Shown here in pieces: positions 24,547 to 34,061 of a stretch of 64,000 bases of DNA. A program made the position numbers and the translations under genes. The stretch's first letter is position 1. Each line of letters begins with the position of its first letter. The notes beneath the pieces are model-generated. The model saw only the letters and a program-made list of their open reading frames with translations, was not told the DNA's origin and ran no database searches. The stretch comes from Clostridia bacterium. GTDB taxonomy: Bacteria > Bacillota > Clostridia > Oscillospirales > Acutalibacteraceae. The DNA is taken from contig JAFQRA010000027.1 of NCBI GenBank assembly GCA_017410325.1, forward strand, positions 1 through 64,000, given 5' to 3'.

Positions 24547-25269
24547 TTAATATACACGTCTGCCGAAAAGCGAAGTTCCGACACGTACCAGGGTTGCTCC
24601 TTCGAGAATTGCATCGGCATAGTCCGAGGACATTCCCATAGATAATATATTAATACTTGTATTATCTAATTTTTTTGACTGAATGTCAACAAACAAACGC
24701 CTCATTTTTGAAAAAAATGCTCTTGCCTGAGCAGAATTTTCACAAATCGGGGGTATTGCCATCAAACCTCTGAGTCTGACACCCTCGATTTCGGAAATTT
24801 CAGCCAGAATTTCTTCGGCCGACTCCCACTCAATACCGCTTTTGGAGTCCTCAACGCCGACATTGATTTCGGCAAGAATATCCGTTGTGATGCCCTGCAT
24901 AGCCGAACGCTTTGCAATTTCCTTTGCAAGGCGCACGCTGTCAACAGACTGAATCATACTCACTTCGCCGACAATCTGTCTTACCTTGTTGGTTTGCAGG
25001 TGACCGATAAGGTGAGCTTCGCACGGCAGGAGTGACGGCTTTTTACCGAGGTATTCCTGGACCTTGTTTTCGCCGATGAGGTCTATTCCGCACTCGATTG
25101 CGTGGTTAATATAAACCGGCTCGACCGTTTTGGTAACAGCCATTAGCTTTATATCGCTTTCACTTCTGCCGCTGTCAAGAGCGGCCTTTGCAATATTTTC
25201 ACGGATGCGGGCAAGGTTATACTCAATATCGGCAAAACGCTCGGCATCAATTAATTGCTTTTCCGTCAT
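24547..25269 (-). CDS. YggS-family PLP-binding protein
   Basis: Start is ATG at 25269 (AAAGGAT upstream, MTEKQLIDAERF); the frame is open to 25299 within the previous gene. The 240-residue TIM-barrel protein binds PLP through the Lys in LMAVTKTVEP (about 43) and has HLIGHLQTNKVRQIVG, INVGVEDSKSGIEWESA and LSMGMSSDYADAI. It is a PLP homeostasis protein, usually linked to sepF as here. It overlaps the end of the HlyD-like gene by 23 nt. Confidence 0.92.
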   Translation of the reverse strand: MTEKQLIDAERFADIEYNLARIRENIAKAALDSGRSESDIKLMAVTKTVEPVYINHAIECGIDLIGENKVQEYLGKKPSLLPCEAHLIGHLQTNKVRQIVGEVSMIQSVDSVRLAKEIAKRSAMQGITTDILAEINVGVEDSKSGIEWESAEEILAEISEIEGVRLRGLMAIPPICENSAQARAFFSKMRRLFVDIQSKKLDNTSINILSMGMSSDYADAILEGATLVRVGTSLFGRRVY

Positions 25270-26458
25270 ACAAATCCTTTCCCTTCGTAATAATTTCATC
25301 GTAAAGCTTTATTTCATCGTCGTTACAGATTACATATTCATCGCTTGTCCAGACGATATTTATTTCACGGAAGGTTACGCTGTTTGAACGCAGAATATAT
25401 ACGCCCTTCACTCCGTCAACCTCGCGTACTGCATTTGCAGGCACTCTGAAGCCCGTTACCGAGTTAAAGATAATTTCGATATCCTCAATTCTCATATTGG
25501 CAAGCTCTTCATTCATTACGTTGCAGCGCAGTACAACTGCGGCAGTATCCGCCCCCGAAACGTTAACGGCAACAACCTGTGCCTTAAGTGCTTCTGTTGA
25601 AGAATACGGAAAATCCACCGTAACGAAAGAATTCACTTCAAGCTCGGCTATATCTTCAATTTCAAGCTTGCATACGATATACCAGTTAAAGCCCGTAACG
25701 AGCTTACCCATAACGTCATCGGCAACCTGAGCCCTTTCGCCTTCAAGCAGGGCATCCACCTGCTCGGGCAGGATATTTTTAACCTCTTTGTAGTCAAAGG
25801 CGTTCTCGTATCCGTCAACGTTCGCTATATAGTAACCGGAACCGGTTGCGTTGATTGTTTCGTGGTCGAGCTTTCTGCCTTCGATCATTTCAAGCTCGTT
25901 ATTTATTCCGTCAATGATATCCTGAAAATTGATATCCGCGCCAAGAATAAGCTGTTTTTTTGTGATACAGTCTCTAAGTGCAGCATAGCTTGAGCTTAGA
26001 TTACCTATATCGTTTGCATCTATTCTGTCCACAAGCTCCGAAATCGCTGAGCCAATGGAAGAATCAAGCGCATCGGCATCAATACCCGAAGACGGTGTTA
26101 TTGAGTTGAGCTTTGTGTAACGCTCAAGCTCGGCTTTTAAAAGCTCGGTTCTCATATAGCTTTCCACCGAGCTGTCGCTGCCGAAGGCTACGGCAACGGT
26201 ATCACCGCTTGAAACCTTTTTGCCGTCCTGCGCTACGGGAATAACCGTACCGCTTGCGGAATTGATGATATATTCCTCTTCTCTTACAAAAAAGCCCGTT
26301 GTAAAAAGGCTGTTATTTACTGTTTTTTCAAGTGCCGTTTCTGTTTCAACCTTTTCAAAGGAAGTAAGATAGACTTGATACGAAACATAGAAAATAAAAA
26401 ACAGGCTCAGTACGATTACAGCGGCTTTTTTCAGAAACTCTTTTTGCTTTTCGTTCAT
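25247..26458 (-). CDS. HlyD-like membrane-anchored protein in division cluster
   Basis: The 403-residue protein has one N-terminal membrane helix (AAVIVLSLFFIFYVSYQVYL, about 12-32), a lipoyl-like half (FVREEEYIINSASGTVIPVA, KVSSGDTVAVAF), a helical hairpin region (about 95-200), then beta domains (IEDIAELEVNSFVTVDFPYS; GFRVPANAVREVDGVKGVYI) like those of HlyD/RND adaptor subunits. No transporter partner is next to it; it lies between miaA and yggS and overlaps yggS. A conserved but uncharacterised envelope role linked to division is my inference. Confidence 0.75.
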   Translation of the reverse strand: MNEKQKEFLKKAAVIVLSLFFIFYVSYQVYLTSFEKVETETALEKTVNNSLFTTGFFVREEEYIINSASGTVIPVAQDGKKVSSGDTVAVAFGSDSSVESYMRTELLKAELERYTKLNSITPSSGIDADALDSSIGSAISELVDRIDANDIGNLSSSYAALRDCITKKQLILGADINFQDIIDGINNELEMIEGRKLDHETINATGSGYYIANVDGYENAFDYKEVKNILPEQVDALLEGERAQVADDVMGKLVTGFNWYIVCKLEIEDIAELEVNSFVTVDFPYSSTEALKAQVVAVNVSGADTAAVVLRCNVMNEELANMRIEDIEIIFNSVTGFRVPANAVREVDGVKGVYILRSNSVTFREINIVWTSDEYVICNDDEIKLYDEIITKGKDLYDGKAIN

Positions 26459-27415
26459 TTACTTATCTTCCTTTCCATTATTCAAAAATTCTTCGCAAAG
26501 CGAAAATGCAGTATTATAAAACGATTGCCTGTCATCATAATCATCGATATATAGCCAGTTCATACGCTCGTCCCTGCGAAACCACGTAAGCTGACGCTTG
26601 GCGTAACGCCTTGTCTGCTGCTTGAGATGCTCAAGGGCTTCGTCAAGAGTTGATTTGCCTTCAAAATAAGAGTAAAGCTCCTTGTGGCCTATAGCCTGTG
26701 CGGCTGTGCCTTTCTGCTTTTCAAAACACTCTTTCGCTTCTTCAACAAGGCCGTTTTGCGCCATTATGTCAACACGAAGATTTATGCGGTTGTAAAGAAC
26801 CTCTCTGTCCCTTGCGTTGAGACCTATCATAAGCGGCTCATAGGGCGAGCCGTTAATTTTTGAAAGCTTCGCCTGCTCGGTTATGGTTATTCCGTACTGG
26901 CGGTAGAATTCAAGCGCACGCAGAATACGCTTCGTGTCATTTTCGTGCAGACGTGCGGCACTTTCAGGGTCAACCTCAGCTAATTCTCCGAGCATAGCCG
27001 AAGCACCCTTTTCCTCAAGCTCTTTTTCCAGTGACCGGCGGATTGAAAGGTCGGTTTCACCTTCGGTATACTCGATATTATCCACGAGAGAATTGATATA
27101 AAGGCCCGTACCGCCCACAATTACGGGCAGCTTGCCGCGGGAAACGATATCCGCTATACATTTTTTTGCATCCTCACAGTATGAGGCTACGCTGTAGCGT
27201 TCATTCTGCGAAAGGAAGCCCAACATATAATGACGGATTCCCTGCATTTCCTCAGGAGCAGGCATTGCGCTTGCAATATCCATATCGGTATATATCTGCA
27301 TAGAGTCTGCCGAAACGACCTCGCCGTTAAAGCGCCTGGCTATTTCAACACTCAGCGCCGTTTTGCCCGAGGCTGTCGGGCCGGCAACAACTATGAGTTT
27401 AATCTTTTCGTTCAT
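26459..27415 (-). CDS. miaA: tRNA dimethylallyltransferase
   Basis: The 318-residue enzyme adds a dimethylallyl group to A37 of tRNAs reading U-starting codons; MiaB then methylthiolates it. Motifs: P-loop VAGPTASGKTALSVEIA (about 9-25), SADSMQIYTDMDI, VGGTGLYINSLV, and LKQQTRRYAKRQLTWFRRD near the C-terminus. It lies 2 nt after mutL, in the classic miaB-mutS-mutL-miaA arrangement. Confidence 0.95.
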   Translation of the reverse strand: MNEKIKLIVVAGPTASGKTALSVEIARRFNGEVVSADSMQIYTDMDIASAMPAPEEMQGIRHYMLGFLSQNERYSVASYCEDAKKCIADIVSRGKLPVIVGGTGLYINSLVDNIEYTEGETDLSIRRSLEKELEEKGASAMLGELAEVDPESAARLHENDTKRILRALEFYRQYGITITEQAKLSKINGSPYEPLMIGLNARDREVLYNRINLRVDIMAQNGLVEEAKECFEKQKGTAAQAIGHKELYSYFEGKSTLDEALEHLKQQTRRYAKRQLTWFRRDERMNWLYIDDYDDRQSFYNTAFSLCEEFLNNGKEDK

Positions 27416-27417
27416 AT

Positions 27418-29295
27418 TTATACCCTGCCGAAAAGCCGCTCTACATCACGCTTTGTGAGCTTTGCAATGACCGGTCTGCCGTGAGGGCAGTAGCGCAGAG
27501 AAGGCGTTGCAAGCACGCGCTTTGCAAACACTTTCAGTTCGTATTCGCCCGTGAAATCTCCTGCCTTGACTGCGGCACGGCAGGCGGCGGAATGGAAAAT
27601 CCAGTCAAGCTTTTCGGTTGTAATTTCCTTGATGTTTTTTGCAAGATAGCCTGCCATTTCGGTTAGCTGTGCGGCTAAATCGGTGTTTTCGAGGATACAG
27701 GGGTACTCGTGAATAAGCACGGTACCGTCGCCGAAATCCTCTACGGCAAAGCCTGCCTGTGAGAGCAAATCGAGATTTGACGTAACAGCAGAATACTCCT
27801 CCCTGCTGAGAGTGACAGTTACGGGGGCTAAAAGTATCTGCGAAGCTATATCCTTATTTTCCTGCTTCAACTGCTCGTATATCAGCCGTTCGTGTGCGGC
27901 GTGCTTATCTATAAGCAAAAGCTCCGAGCCGTTTTCAACAAGAATATAGGTTTTGAAAAGCTCTCCTATAACCTTGGGCTCAACCTGCTCCTCTTCGGTA
28001 ACCGTAACCTTTTCGGCAGGCTTTTCTTCTGCAATAACAGGCTGCGGCGCAGGCTCCGGCTTTTTTACGGGCGGTACAGCAAAGCCGCTTAAAAGCTCGG
28101 GCTCACCATCATCCGCCGCATAGGTTGATTTGGGTGCTTCAACGGCGAAAGCAGTTCTTGCGGGCTCGGGTCTTGTGTAAACAGCCTGCGGCTTTGCTTC
28201 TTCAGCCTGAGTGAAGCTCAGCTGTTTCGGCTTTTCGACTGCGGCAAAATACTGCTTGACAACACGCTGTTCAATGATTTTCGAAGCATCCTGCACGGGT
28301 CTTTGGTCGCCCTCGGCAAGAGCGTTTTTAACCGCATAATAAACGGCGTTGAAAACCTCTTTTTCGTTGGCAAAGCGAACCTCCGTTTTAGCAGGGTGAA
28401 CGTTTACGTCAACGAAATTATACGGCATGGTAAGATTAAGCACGCAACTCGGAAATTTACCGACCATAATTGAGCCCTTATACGCTTCCTCAAGGGCGGC
28501 ACAGGCGGTTTTGGTGCGCACCATTCTGCCGTTGACATAGAAAAGCTGCATATTTCTGTTGGGTCTGGCGGCAAGGGGCTTTGAAATAAAGCCGTCAACC
28601 TTTACCGTTGAATTGGAGCCGCTTGCGGGGATTAATGAGTTTGCAAAATCACTGCCGTAAACAGCGGCAACCGCGCTTAAAAGCTTACCGTCACCCGATG
28701 AGAAAAGCGTCTGCTTCCCGTCACGGATAAAGCGCACGGAAATATGCGGATGCGAAACGGCAAGCCTGTCCGCAACACCTGCAACGGAATTGGCCTCCGT
28801 TACGTCTTTTTTGAGAAATTTCATTCGTGCGGGAACGTTATAGAATATATCCCTTACAACTATCGTTGTGCCTACGGGACAGCCCGCATCGTCCAAACTG
28901 ATAAAGTTACCGCCTTCGACAACACAGTGTGTGCCGACTTCCTCTTCGGCGGTTTTTGTAAACATTTCAACACGGCTGACTGCGGCAATTGAAGCAAGTG
29001 CCTCTCCGCGGAAGCCGAGTGTAGCAACGCAGTCAAGGTCATCGCTTACGGTGATTTTACTCGTAGCGTGGCCGACAAAGGCGTTTTTAACGTCCTCACG
29101 GGCTATACCGCAGCCGTTGTCGGTGATACGGATATACTTTATTCCGCCCGACTGAATTTCGAGAGTGATTGAGGTTGCGCCTGCATCAACGGAGTTTTCA
29201 AGCAGCTCCTTAACAGCGGATGACGGTCTTTCAACGACCTCACCTGCCGCAATAAGCTCGTATATTTCCCTTGGGAGCACATTGATTTTGGGCAT
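27418..29295 (-). CDS. mutL: DNA mismatch repair protein MutL
   Basis: The 625-residue protein has the GHKL ATPase N-terminus (VVERPSSAVKELLENSVDAG, TDNGCGI, GFRGEALASIAAV), a central domain, a Pro/Glu-rich linker (about 340-430), and a C-terminal endonuclease domain with metal motif DKHAAHERLIYE (about 472), ACRAAVKAGD and CPHGRP. The endonuclease motifs fit a methyl-independent nicking MutL, as in most bacteria lacking MutH. MutS lies 18 nt upstream. Confidence 0.95.
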   Translation of the reverse strand: MPKINVLPREIYELIAAGEVVERPSSAVKELLENSVDAGATSITLEIQSGGIKYIRITDNGCGIAREDVKNAFVGHATSKITVSDDLDCVATLGFRGEALASIAAVSRVEMFTKTAEEEVGTHCVVEGGNFISLDDAGCPVGTTIVVRDIFYNVPARMKFLKKDVTEANSVAGVADRLAVSHPHISVRFIRDGKQTLFSSGDGKLLSAVAAVYGSDFANSLIPASGSNSTVKVDGFISKPLAARPNRNMQLFYVNGRMVRTKTACAALEEAYKGSIMVGKFPSCVLNLTMPYNFVDVNVHPAKTEVRFANEKEVFNAVYYAVKNALAEGDQRPVQDASKIIEQRVVKQYFAAVEKPKQLSFTQAEEAKPQAVYTRPEPARTAFAVEAPKSTYAADDGEPELLSGFAVPPVKKPEPAPQPVIAEEKPAEKVTVTEEEQVEPKVIGELFKTYILVENGSELLLIDKHAAHERLIYEQLKQENKDIASQILLAPVTVTLSREEYSAVTSNLDLLSQAGFAVEDFGDGTVLIHEYPCILENTDLAAQLTEMAGYLAKNIKEITTEKLDWIFHSAACRAAVKAGDFTGEYELKVFAKRVLATPSLRYCPHGRPVIAKLTKRDVERLFGRV

Positions 29296-29313
29296 TTACC
29301 TCACCTCTCAAAA

Positions 29314-31935
29314 TTAAATTTCTTTTGCCTTCTGTACGTATTTATAGAGTATACTCATTGCCTCAATGGGTGTGAGCGTATTGACGTCGAGAATTTTAAG
29401 CTCATCAATAATTTCCTCTCCCCTGCTTGAAGCAAAGGTAAGCTGAGTTTCAGATTCGTCCTGAATAACGCTTGCAAAAACGTTGGGTGACGCTGTCTGA
29501 GGGTCGGACTCTTCCAGGCTTCTGAGCACCTGACGTGCACGCTTTACAACGCTGTCGGGCACACCGGCAAGCTTTGCAACATCTATACCGTAGCTGCCGT
29601 CCGCACAGCCGCGCACTATACGGCGCAGGAAGGTAATATCGTCACCGCGTTTTTTGACGGAAATGTTATAGTTTTTAACGCCTTCAACGGAATTTTCAAG
29701 CTCGGTAAGCTCGTGGTAGTGGGTTGCAAAAAGAGTTTTTGCGCCGAGCTTTTTCTTGTCTGCGGCAAATTCAAGCACCGCTCTTGCAATACTCATTCCG
29801 TCGTAGGTGGAAGTACCTCTGCCTATTTCATCAAAGATGATAAGACTTTTTGAAGTTGCGTTTTTGAGAATCCACGCAACCTCGCTCATTTCAACCATAA
29901 AGGTTGACTGGCCGCCCGACAAATCGTCCGAAGCACCGACACGGGTGAAAACGCTGTCCACAACGCTGACAGCGGCACTTCTTGCAGGAACGAACGAGCC
30001 GATCTGCGCCATAATTACGATAATGGCGGTCTGGCGCATATAGGTCGATTTACCCGCCATATTCGGGCCCGTGATGATTGCACAGCGGTTGTCGCCGCAG
30101 TCAAGCAGGGTATCGTTGGGCACAAAGGGCACACCCGAGAGCATTTTTTCAACAACGGGGTGTCTGCCGTCAACTATTTCAAGCTTGGAGTCTGCGGTAA
30201 TCTGCGGCCTTACATAGCCGTTTTCAAGGGCAACCGCCGCAAAGGAACGAAGCACGTCCAGCCTTGCGATTGCCGAAGCGGTACGCTGGATACGGCCAAG
30301 CTGTGCCGCCGTCTTCGAACGAACCTGAGAGAAAATTTCGTACTCGAGCTGGACTATACGCCCCTGCGCACCGAGCACCTTGGCCTCCAATTCCTTCAAC
30401 TCCTGCGTAATAAATCTTTCGCAGTTTGCAAGGGTCTGCTTGCGGATATAGTCCTCCGGCACGAGCTCCTTGAAGGAATTTGAAACCTCAATATAATATC
30501 CGAATACACGGTTGTAGCCTATTTTAAGTTTTTTGATGCCCGTTCTGTCCTGTTCACGCTGCTGGATACCTGCAAGGTAGCCCTTTCCGTCCTTAACAAG
30601 AGCACGAAGCTCATCAAGCTCGGCATTAAAGCCGTCGTTAATCATATCGCCTTCGCGGACGGAAAACGGCGGATCCTCGACAATAGCGGCATCAATAAGA
30701 GACGATACATCGTAAAGCTCGTCGATATCTGCCCGGATTTCGGACAAAAGAGCACAGCGGCAGGAAGCAAGCTTTTCTTTGACAAGAGGAAGTCTGTGAA
30801 CAGCCGCACTCAGTGCACGAAGTTCCTTGGCGTTTGCCGTGCCGTAGGAAATACGGGTGATAAGACGCTCCAGGTCGTTGATGCCCGAAAGCGATGCTGC
30901 AATATCGGAACAGAGCATACCGTCCTGCATAAGCTCTTCAACGGCGTTGTGCCTGCCGATAATTTTTGCGGGATTTGTCAGCGGACGTTCAAGCCAGTCG
31001 GTAATTTCGCGCTTGCCCATTGCGGTACAGGTTTTATCGAGCACCCAGAGAAGCGAACCCTTTTTGTCGTTGGCGCGCATTGTACGGGTGAGCTCAAGAC
31101 TGCGCCTTGTGGAAAAGTCAAGGTTCATAAAGCCGTTTTCGCTGTAGTAGTCGAGCACCTTCATATTGACAAGGTCACAGCGCTGAACCTCACGCAGATA
31201 TTTGATACAGGTACCTGCCGCCATAACGGCCTGCGTGCTGATACCCGGTGCTGCCTCCTCCGGAGAGTTGCAGGAAAACTGTGAACAGATAACGTTATTT
31301 GCTTCATTTAGAAGTATGTAGTCTTCATCAAAGGTTTCCGTGAGTGCTGAGCATTTATCAGAAATAAAAGCCGTAACGTTTTTCAGCTCAACAGCCTCAC
31401 GGTTGAGAATTATTTCGCTCGGGTTGAATCTGCCGAGCTCGTTTATAATTTTGGTCTGCATCGTCTTGCCGTCGATATCCGTCAGGTGGATTGCGCCCGT
31501 TGAAACATCGGCAAAGCAAAGTCCGCAGGAAGAATTGCGGTAGAAAATACTGCAAAGGAAGTTGTTTTTGGTTTCGTCAAGCATATTGCTTTCGATAACC
31601 GTGCCGGGCGTGACGATACGGACAACGTCACGCCTGACAATTCCTTTGGTTGCGGCAGGATCCTCCATCTGCTCACAGATGGCAACCTTATAGCCTTTTG
31701 CGATAAGACGCGCAAGATAAGTGTCCACGCTGTGGAAGGGCACGCCGCACATAGGAGCACGCTCCTCCAGACCGCAGTCTCTGCCCGTGAGGACAAGCTC
31801 AAGCTCGGACGAAGCGATTTTGGCGTCCTCAAAGAACATCTCGTAAAAATCGCCCAGCCTGAACATAAGGATAGTGTCCTCATAGTTCTTTTTGATTTCA
31901 AAATATTGCTTCATCATCGGTGATAATTCAGCCAT
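29314..31935 (-). CDS. mutS: DNA mismatch repair protein MutS
   Basis: Start is ATG at 31935 (GGAGG 8 nt upstream, MAELSPMMKQYFEIK); seven extra upstream codons are open but unsupported. The 873-residue protein has the mismatch-reading FYEMF in domain I (about 32), the clamp and lever helices, Walker A GPNMAGKSTYMRQ, Walker B LIIFDEIGRGTSTYDG and LFATHYHELTELE. It recognises mispairs and recruits MutL, encoded immediately downstream. Confidence 0.96.
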   Translation of the reverse strand: MAELSPMMKQYFEIKKNYEDTILMFRLGDFYEMFFEDAKIASSELELVLTGRDCGLEERAPMCGVPFHSVDTYLARLIAKGYKVAICEQMEDPAATKGIVRRDVVRIVTPGTVIESNMLDETKNNFLCSIFYRNSSCGLCFADVSTGAIHLTDIDGKTMQTKIINELGRFNPSEIILNREAVELKNVTAFISDKCSALTETFDEDYILLNEANNVICSQFSCNSPEEAAPGISTQAVMAAGTCIKYLREVQRCDLVNMKVLDYYSENGFMNLDFSTRRSLELTRTMRANDKKGSLLWVLDKTCTAMGKREITDWLERPLTNPAKIIGRHNAVEELMQDGMLCSDIAASLSGINDLERLITRISYGTANAKELRALSAAVHRLPLVKEKLASCRCALLSEIRADIDELYDVSSLIDAAIVEDPPFSVREGDMINDGFNAELDELRALVKDGKGYLAGIQQREQDRTGIKKLKIGYNRVFGYYIEVSNSFKELVPEDYIRKQTLANCERFITQELKELEAKVLGAQGRIVQLEYEIFSQVRSKTAAQLGRIQRTASAIARLDVLRSFAAVALENGYVRPQITADSKLEIVDGRHPVVEKMLSGVPFVPNDTLLDCGDNRCAIITGPNMAGKSTYMRQTAIIVIMAQIGSFVPARSAAVSVVDSVFTRVGASDDLSGGQSTFMVEMSEVAWILKNATSKSLIIFDEIGRGTSTYDGMSIARAVLEFAADKKKLGAKTLFATHYHELTELENSVEGVKNYNISVKKRGDDITFLRRIVRGCADGSYGIDVAKLAGVPDSVVKRARQVLRSLEESDPQTASPNVFASVIQDESETQLTFASSRGEEIIDELKILDVNTLTPIEAMSILYKYVQKAKEI

Positions 31936-31969
31936 TTGCACGCCTCCGCAGAACAAGTGAATTTAATGA

Positions 31970-32383
31970 TTAGTGGCAGTCGCTGCCGCAGGATGAGCAG
32001 TTGCCTGAACAGCTGTGCTCCTGGGGAGGCTCACAGGTTTCGGGGTCCTCGCCCTTGATGCACTCGGTAAGAATGCCGACGATGTGATTCATCATTTCGT
32101 CAATTGCCATTCTTGCAGCCTCGTAGGTTGCCATGTTGGGGTTAGCGATAATCTTTTCGCGGATGCCCATAAACTCTTCTTCGTAAGCCTGGAGCTTCTG
32201 CTCGTTTGCATCTTCCTTGGATGCCTCGTGCTGATAGCTCATATGGATGAGCTGCATTTTTCCGACAAGGTCGTTAAGCTCTGCGTCTGCCTCGTTTGCC
32301 TCTCTTGCGGCAACAAACTTGAGGTATCTTTCGTCCTGCTGGATTGCCTTGCCGAGTTCTCTTGTGAGTTTGATGATGTCCAT
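31970..32383 (-). CDS. ricA: YlbF/YmcA-family protein, RicA-like, with Cys-rich tail
   Basis: Start is ATG at 32383 (AGGAG upstream, MDIIKLTRELGKAIQQ). The 137-residue helical protein matches the Com_YlbF family (DERYLKFVAAREANEADAEL, LIHMSYQHEA). Its place between miaB and mutS equals that of B. subtilis ymcA (ricA). The last ~35 residues carry six cysteines (ECIKG, TCEPP, SCSGNCSSCGSDC), suitable as Fe-S ligands; the B. subtilis RicA-RicF-RicT complex is a known Fe-S complex acting in RNA processing and MiaB-related function. Orthology is inferred from synteny, so the symbol is tentative. Confidence 0.78.
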   Translation of the reverse strand: MDIIKLTRELGKAIQQDERYLKFVAAREANEADAELNDLVGKMQLIHMSYQHEASKEDANEQKLQAYEEEFMGIREKIIANPNMATYEAARMAIDEMMNHIVGILTECIKGEDPETCEPPQEHSCSGNCSSCGSDCH

Positions 32384-32448
32384 TGTTTTTTCTCCTAATC
32401 TATATTTTATTGATTTATAAAACCCTGTTTTGGGGATTTTAACCGATA

Positions 32449-33864
32449 CTAAATAATTTCGCCCGAGAGTGTCCAATTGCGGCAGGAAGTAACCTTTACG
32501 TTTACGAACTCGCCCACACGGCTTTCATCGCCGTCAAAATCTATCATAACACTGCCGTCCGTCCTGCCCGAAAGCCTGCCGTCGGCATAATCCTCGCAAA
32601 GCACGCGGTAGGTTTGTCCGAGCATTTTTTTGCAACGCTCTGCGGCTATTTTTTCCTGCGCCAAGGTAAGCTCTCTGAACCATTCGCCCTTTTCCTTGCG
32701 GCTTACGGGGTCCGGCATTGAAGCCGCCTTCGTGCCCTCACGCGGTGAATAAATAAAGGTAAAGAGTGACGTGAATTCAACCTCCTCTATGAGTGAAACC
32801 GTATCCCTGAATTCTTCATAGGTTTCGCCGGGAAAGCCGACGATAATATCACTTGTAAGGCTGATATCGGGCATTACCTTTTTTGCGTATTCAACGAGGG
32901 AGAGATATTTCTCTCTCGTATAACCCCTGTTCATTTCCTTTAGCACACGGTTGTTACCGCTCTGGAAAGGCAGGTGAAGGTGCTTGCTCACCTTTTCGCA
33001 CCTTGCCATAGTGTCCAGCAGCTCAAAGGTGCAGTCCTTCGGGTGCGAGGTCATAAAGCGGATTCTGAAATCGCCCTCAATATTATTTATCGCCTCAAGA
33101 AGCTGTGCAAAATTCAAATCTCCGCCGTCACGGTTATAGGAATTTACATTCTGACCGAGCAGGGTTATATCCTTACAGCCCGAGGCAATAAGCTCCTTTG
33201 CCTCTGCAAGGACAGCCAGGCTGCTGCGGCTTCTTTCCCTGCCGCGGACATAGGGAACTACACAGTAGCTGCAGAAATTGTTACAGCCGTACATAATCGG
33301 AAGCCAGCCCTTGAAGCTGCCGTCACGCCTGACGGGAATACCCTCGGCAATGTAGCCGTCGCAATTCTCGACCTCAAAAACCCTCTTACCGCCGCAAAGC
33401 ACCTTGTACATAAGCTCAGGAAGACGGTGAAGGGCGTGAGTGCCGAAAACGAGGTTTACATAGGGGTAGCTCTTTCGGATTTTCTGCCAGACGTGCTCTT
33501 GCTGCATCATACAGCCGCAAAGAGCAATTATCATACCGGGCTTTTTTTCTTTAATCGGTTTAAGCGCGCCTACGTTTCCGTAAACTCTGTCGTGAGCATG
33601 CTCACGCACGGCACAGGTATTGTAGAGCACAAGGTCGGCTTGTTCAATAACCTCGGTAAAGCCGTAACCCATTTGCGAAAGCCAACCCTTCATACGCTCG
33701 GAATCCGACACGTTACCCTGACAGCCGAAGGTATGCACAAATGCAAGCGGTGTTTCACCGCCGAAGCGGCTTTCAAGCACCGTTTTTGCAAACGAAACAT
33801 ATTCTCTCTGCTTTTTGATTTCGTCAAACGAAACCTCGAATTTACCAAGCTGTAACTGCGACAA
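32449..33864 (-). CDS. miaB: tRNA-2-methylthio-N6-dimethylallyladenosine synthase
   Basis: Start is taken as TTG at 33864, 8 nt after GGAGG; an ATG at 33888 is open in frame but has no ribosome site. The ~471-residue radical SAM methylthiotransferase has the N-terminal UPF0004 domain with three cysteines (VHTFGCQGN, NTCAVREHA, LCGCMMQQ), the radical SAM cluster CNNFCSYCVVPYVRGRERSR and a C-terminal TRAM domain (YRVLCEDYADGRLSGRTDGS). It thiomethylates i6A37 made by MiaA. First gene of the long minus-strand run. Confidence 0.95.
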   Translation of the reverse strand: MSQLQLGKFEVSFDEIKKQREYVSFAKTVLESRFGGETPLAFVHTFGCQGNVSDSERMKGWLSQMGYGFTEVIEQADLVLYNTCAVREHAHDRVYGNVGALKPIKEKKPGMIIALCGCMMQQEHVWQKIRKSYPYVNLVFGTHALHRLPELMYKVLCGGKRVFEVENCDGYIAEGIPVRRDGSFKGWLPIMYGCNNFCSYCVVPYVRGRERSRSSLAVLAEAKELIASGCKDITLLGQNVNSYNRDGGDLNFAQLLEAINNIEGDFRIRFMTSHPKDCTFELLDTMARCEKVSKHLHLPFQSGNNRVLKEMNRGYTREKYLSLVEYAKKVMPDISLTSDIIVGFPGETYEEFRDTVSLIEEVEFTSLFTFIYSPREGTKAASMPDPVSRKEKGEWFRELTLAQEKIAAERCKKMLGQTYRVLCEDYADGRLSGRTDGSVMIDFDGDESRVGEFVNVKVTSCRNWTLSGEII

Positions 33865-33910
33865 GTGTGCTACCTCCGAAAGGGACATAAAACCCGATTT
33901 TAATTTTTAT

Positions 33911-33939
33911 ATTATACTACAATATAAGCTATAATACAA
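33911..33939 (-). promoter_or_regulatory. Sigma-A promoter of the miaB-to-fumB run
   Basis: TTGTAT (33934-33939) and TATAAT (33911-33916) on the minus strand are 17 bp apart, about 47 bp before the miaB TTG start. All genes from miaB to 18438 are co-directional, with no gap above 80 bp after it, so this may drive about 15 kb. Confidence 0.75.
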
Positions 33940-34014
33940 GACTTAAAAGCAATAAATATTTTAAAATTTTAAAAAAATTTACTATATATTGTGGATTTTT
34001 TCTTTTGAGAATGA

Positions 34015-34052
34015 TATAATTGAAAGCAATTTAAAATCTACCGCAACGGAGG
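34015..34052 (+). promoter_or_regulatory. -10 element and ribosome site of iolG
   Basis: TATAAT at 34015-34020 is preceded by only weak -35 candidates in a very AT-rich stretch, which suggests activator-dependent or regulated transcription. GGAGG at 34048-34052 lies 9 nt before the iolG ATG. Confidence 0.55.
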
Positions 34053-34061
34053 TTAAAAATT

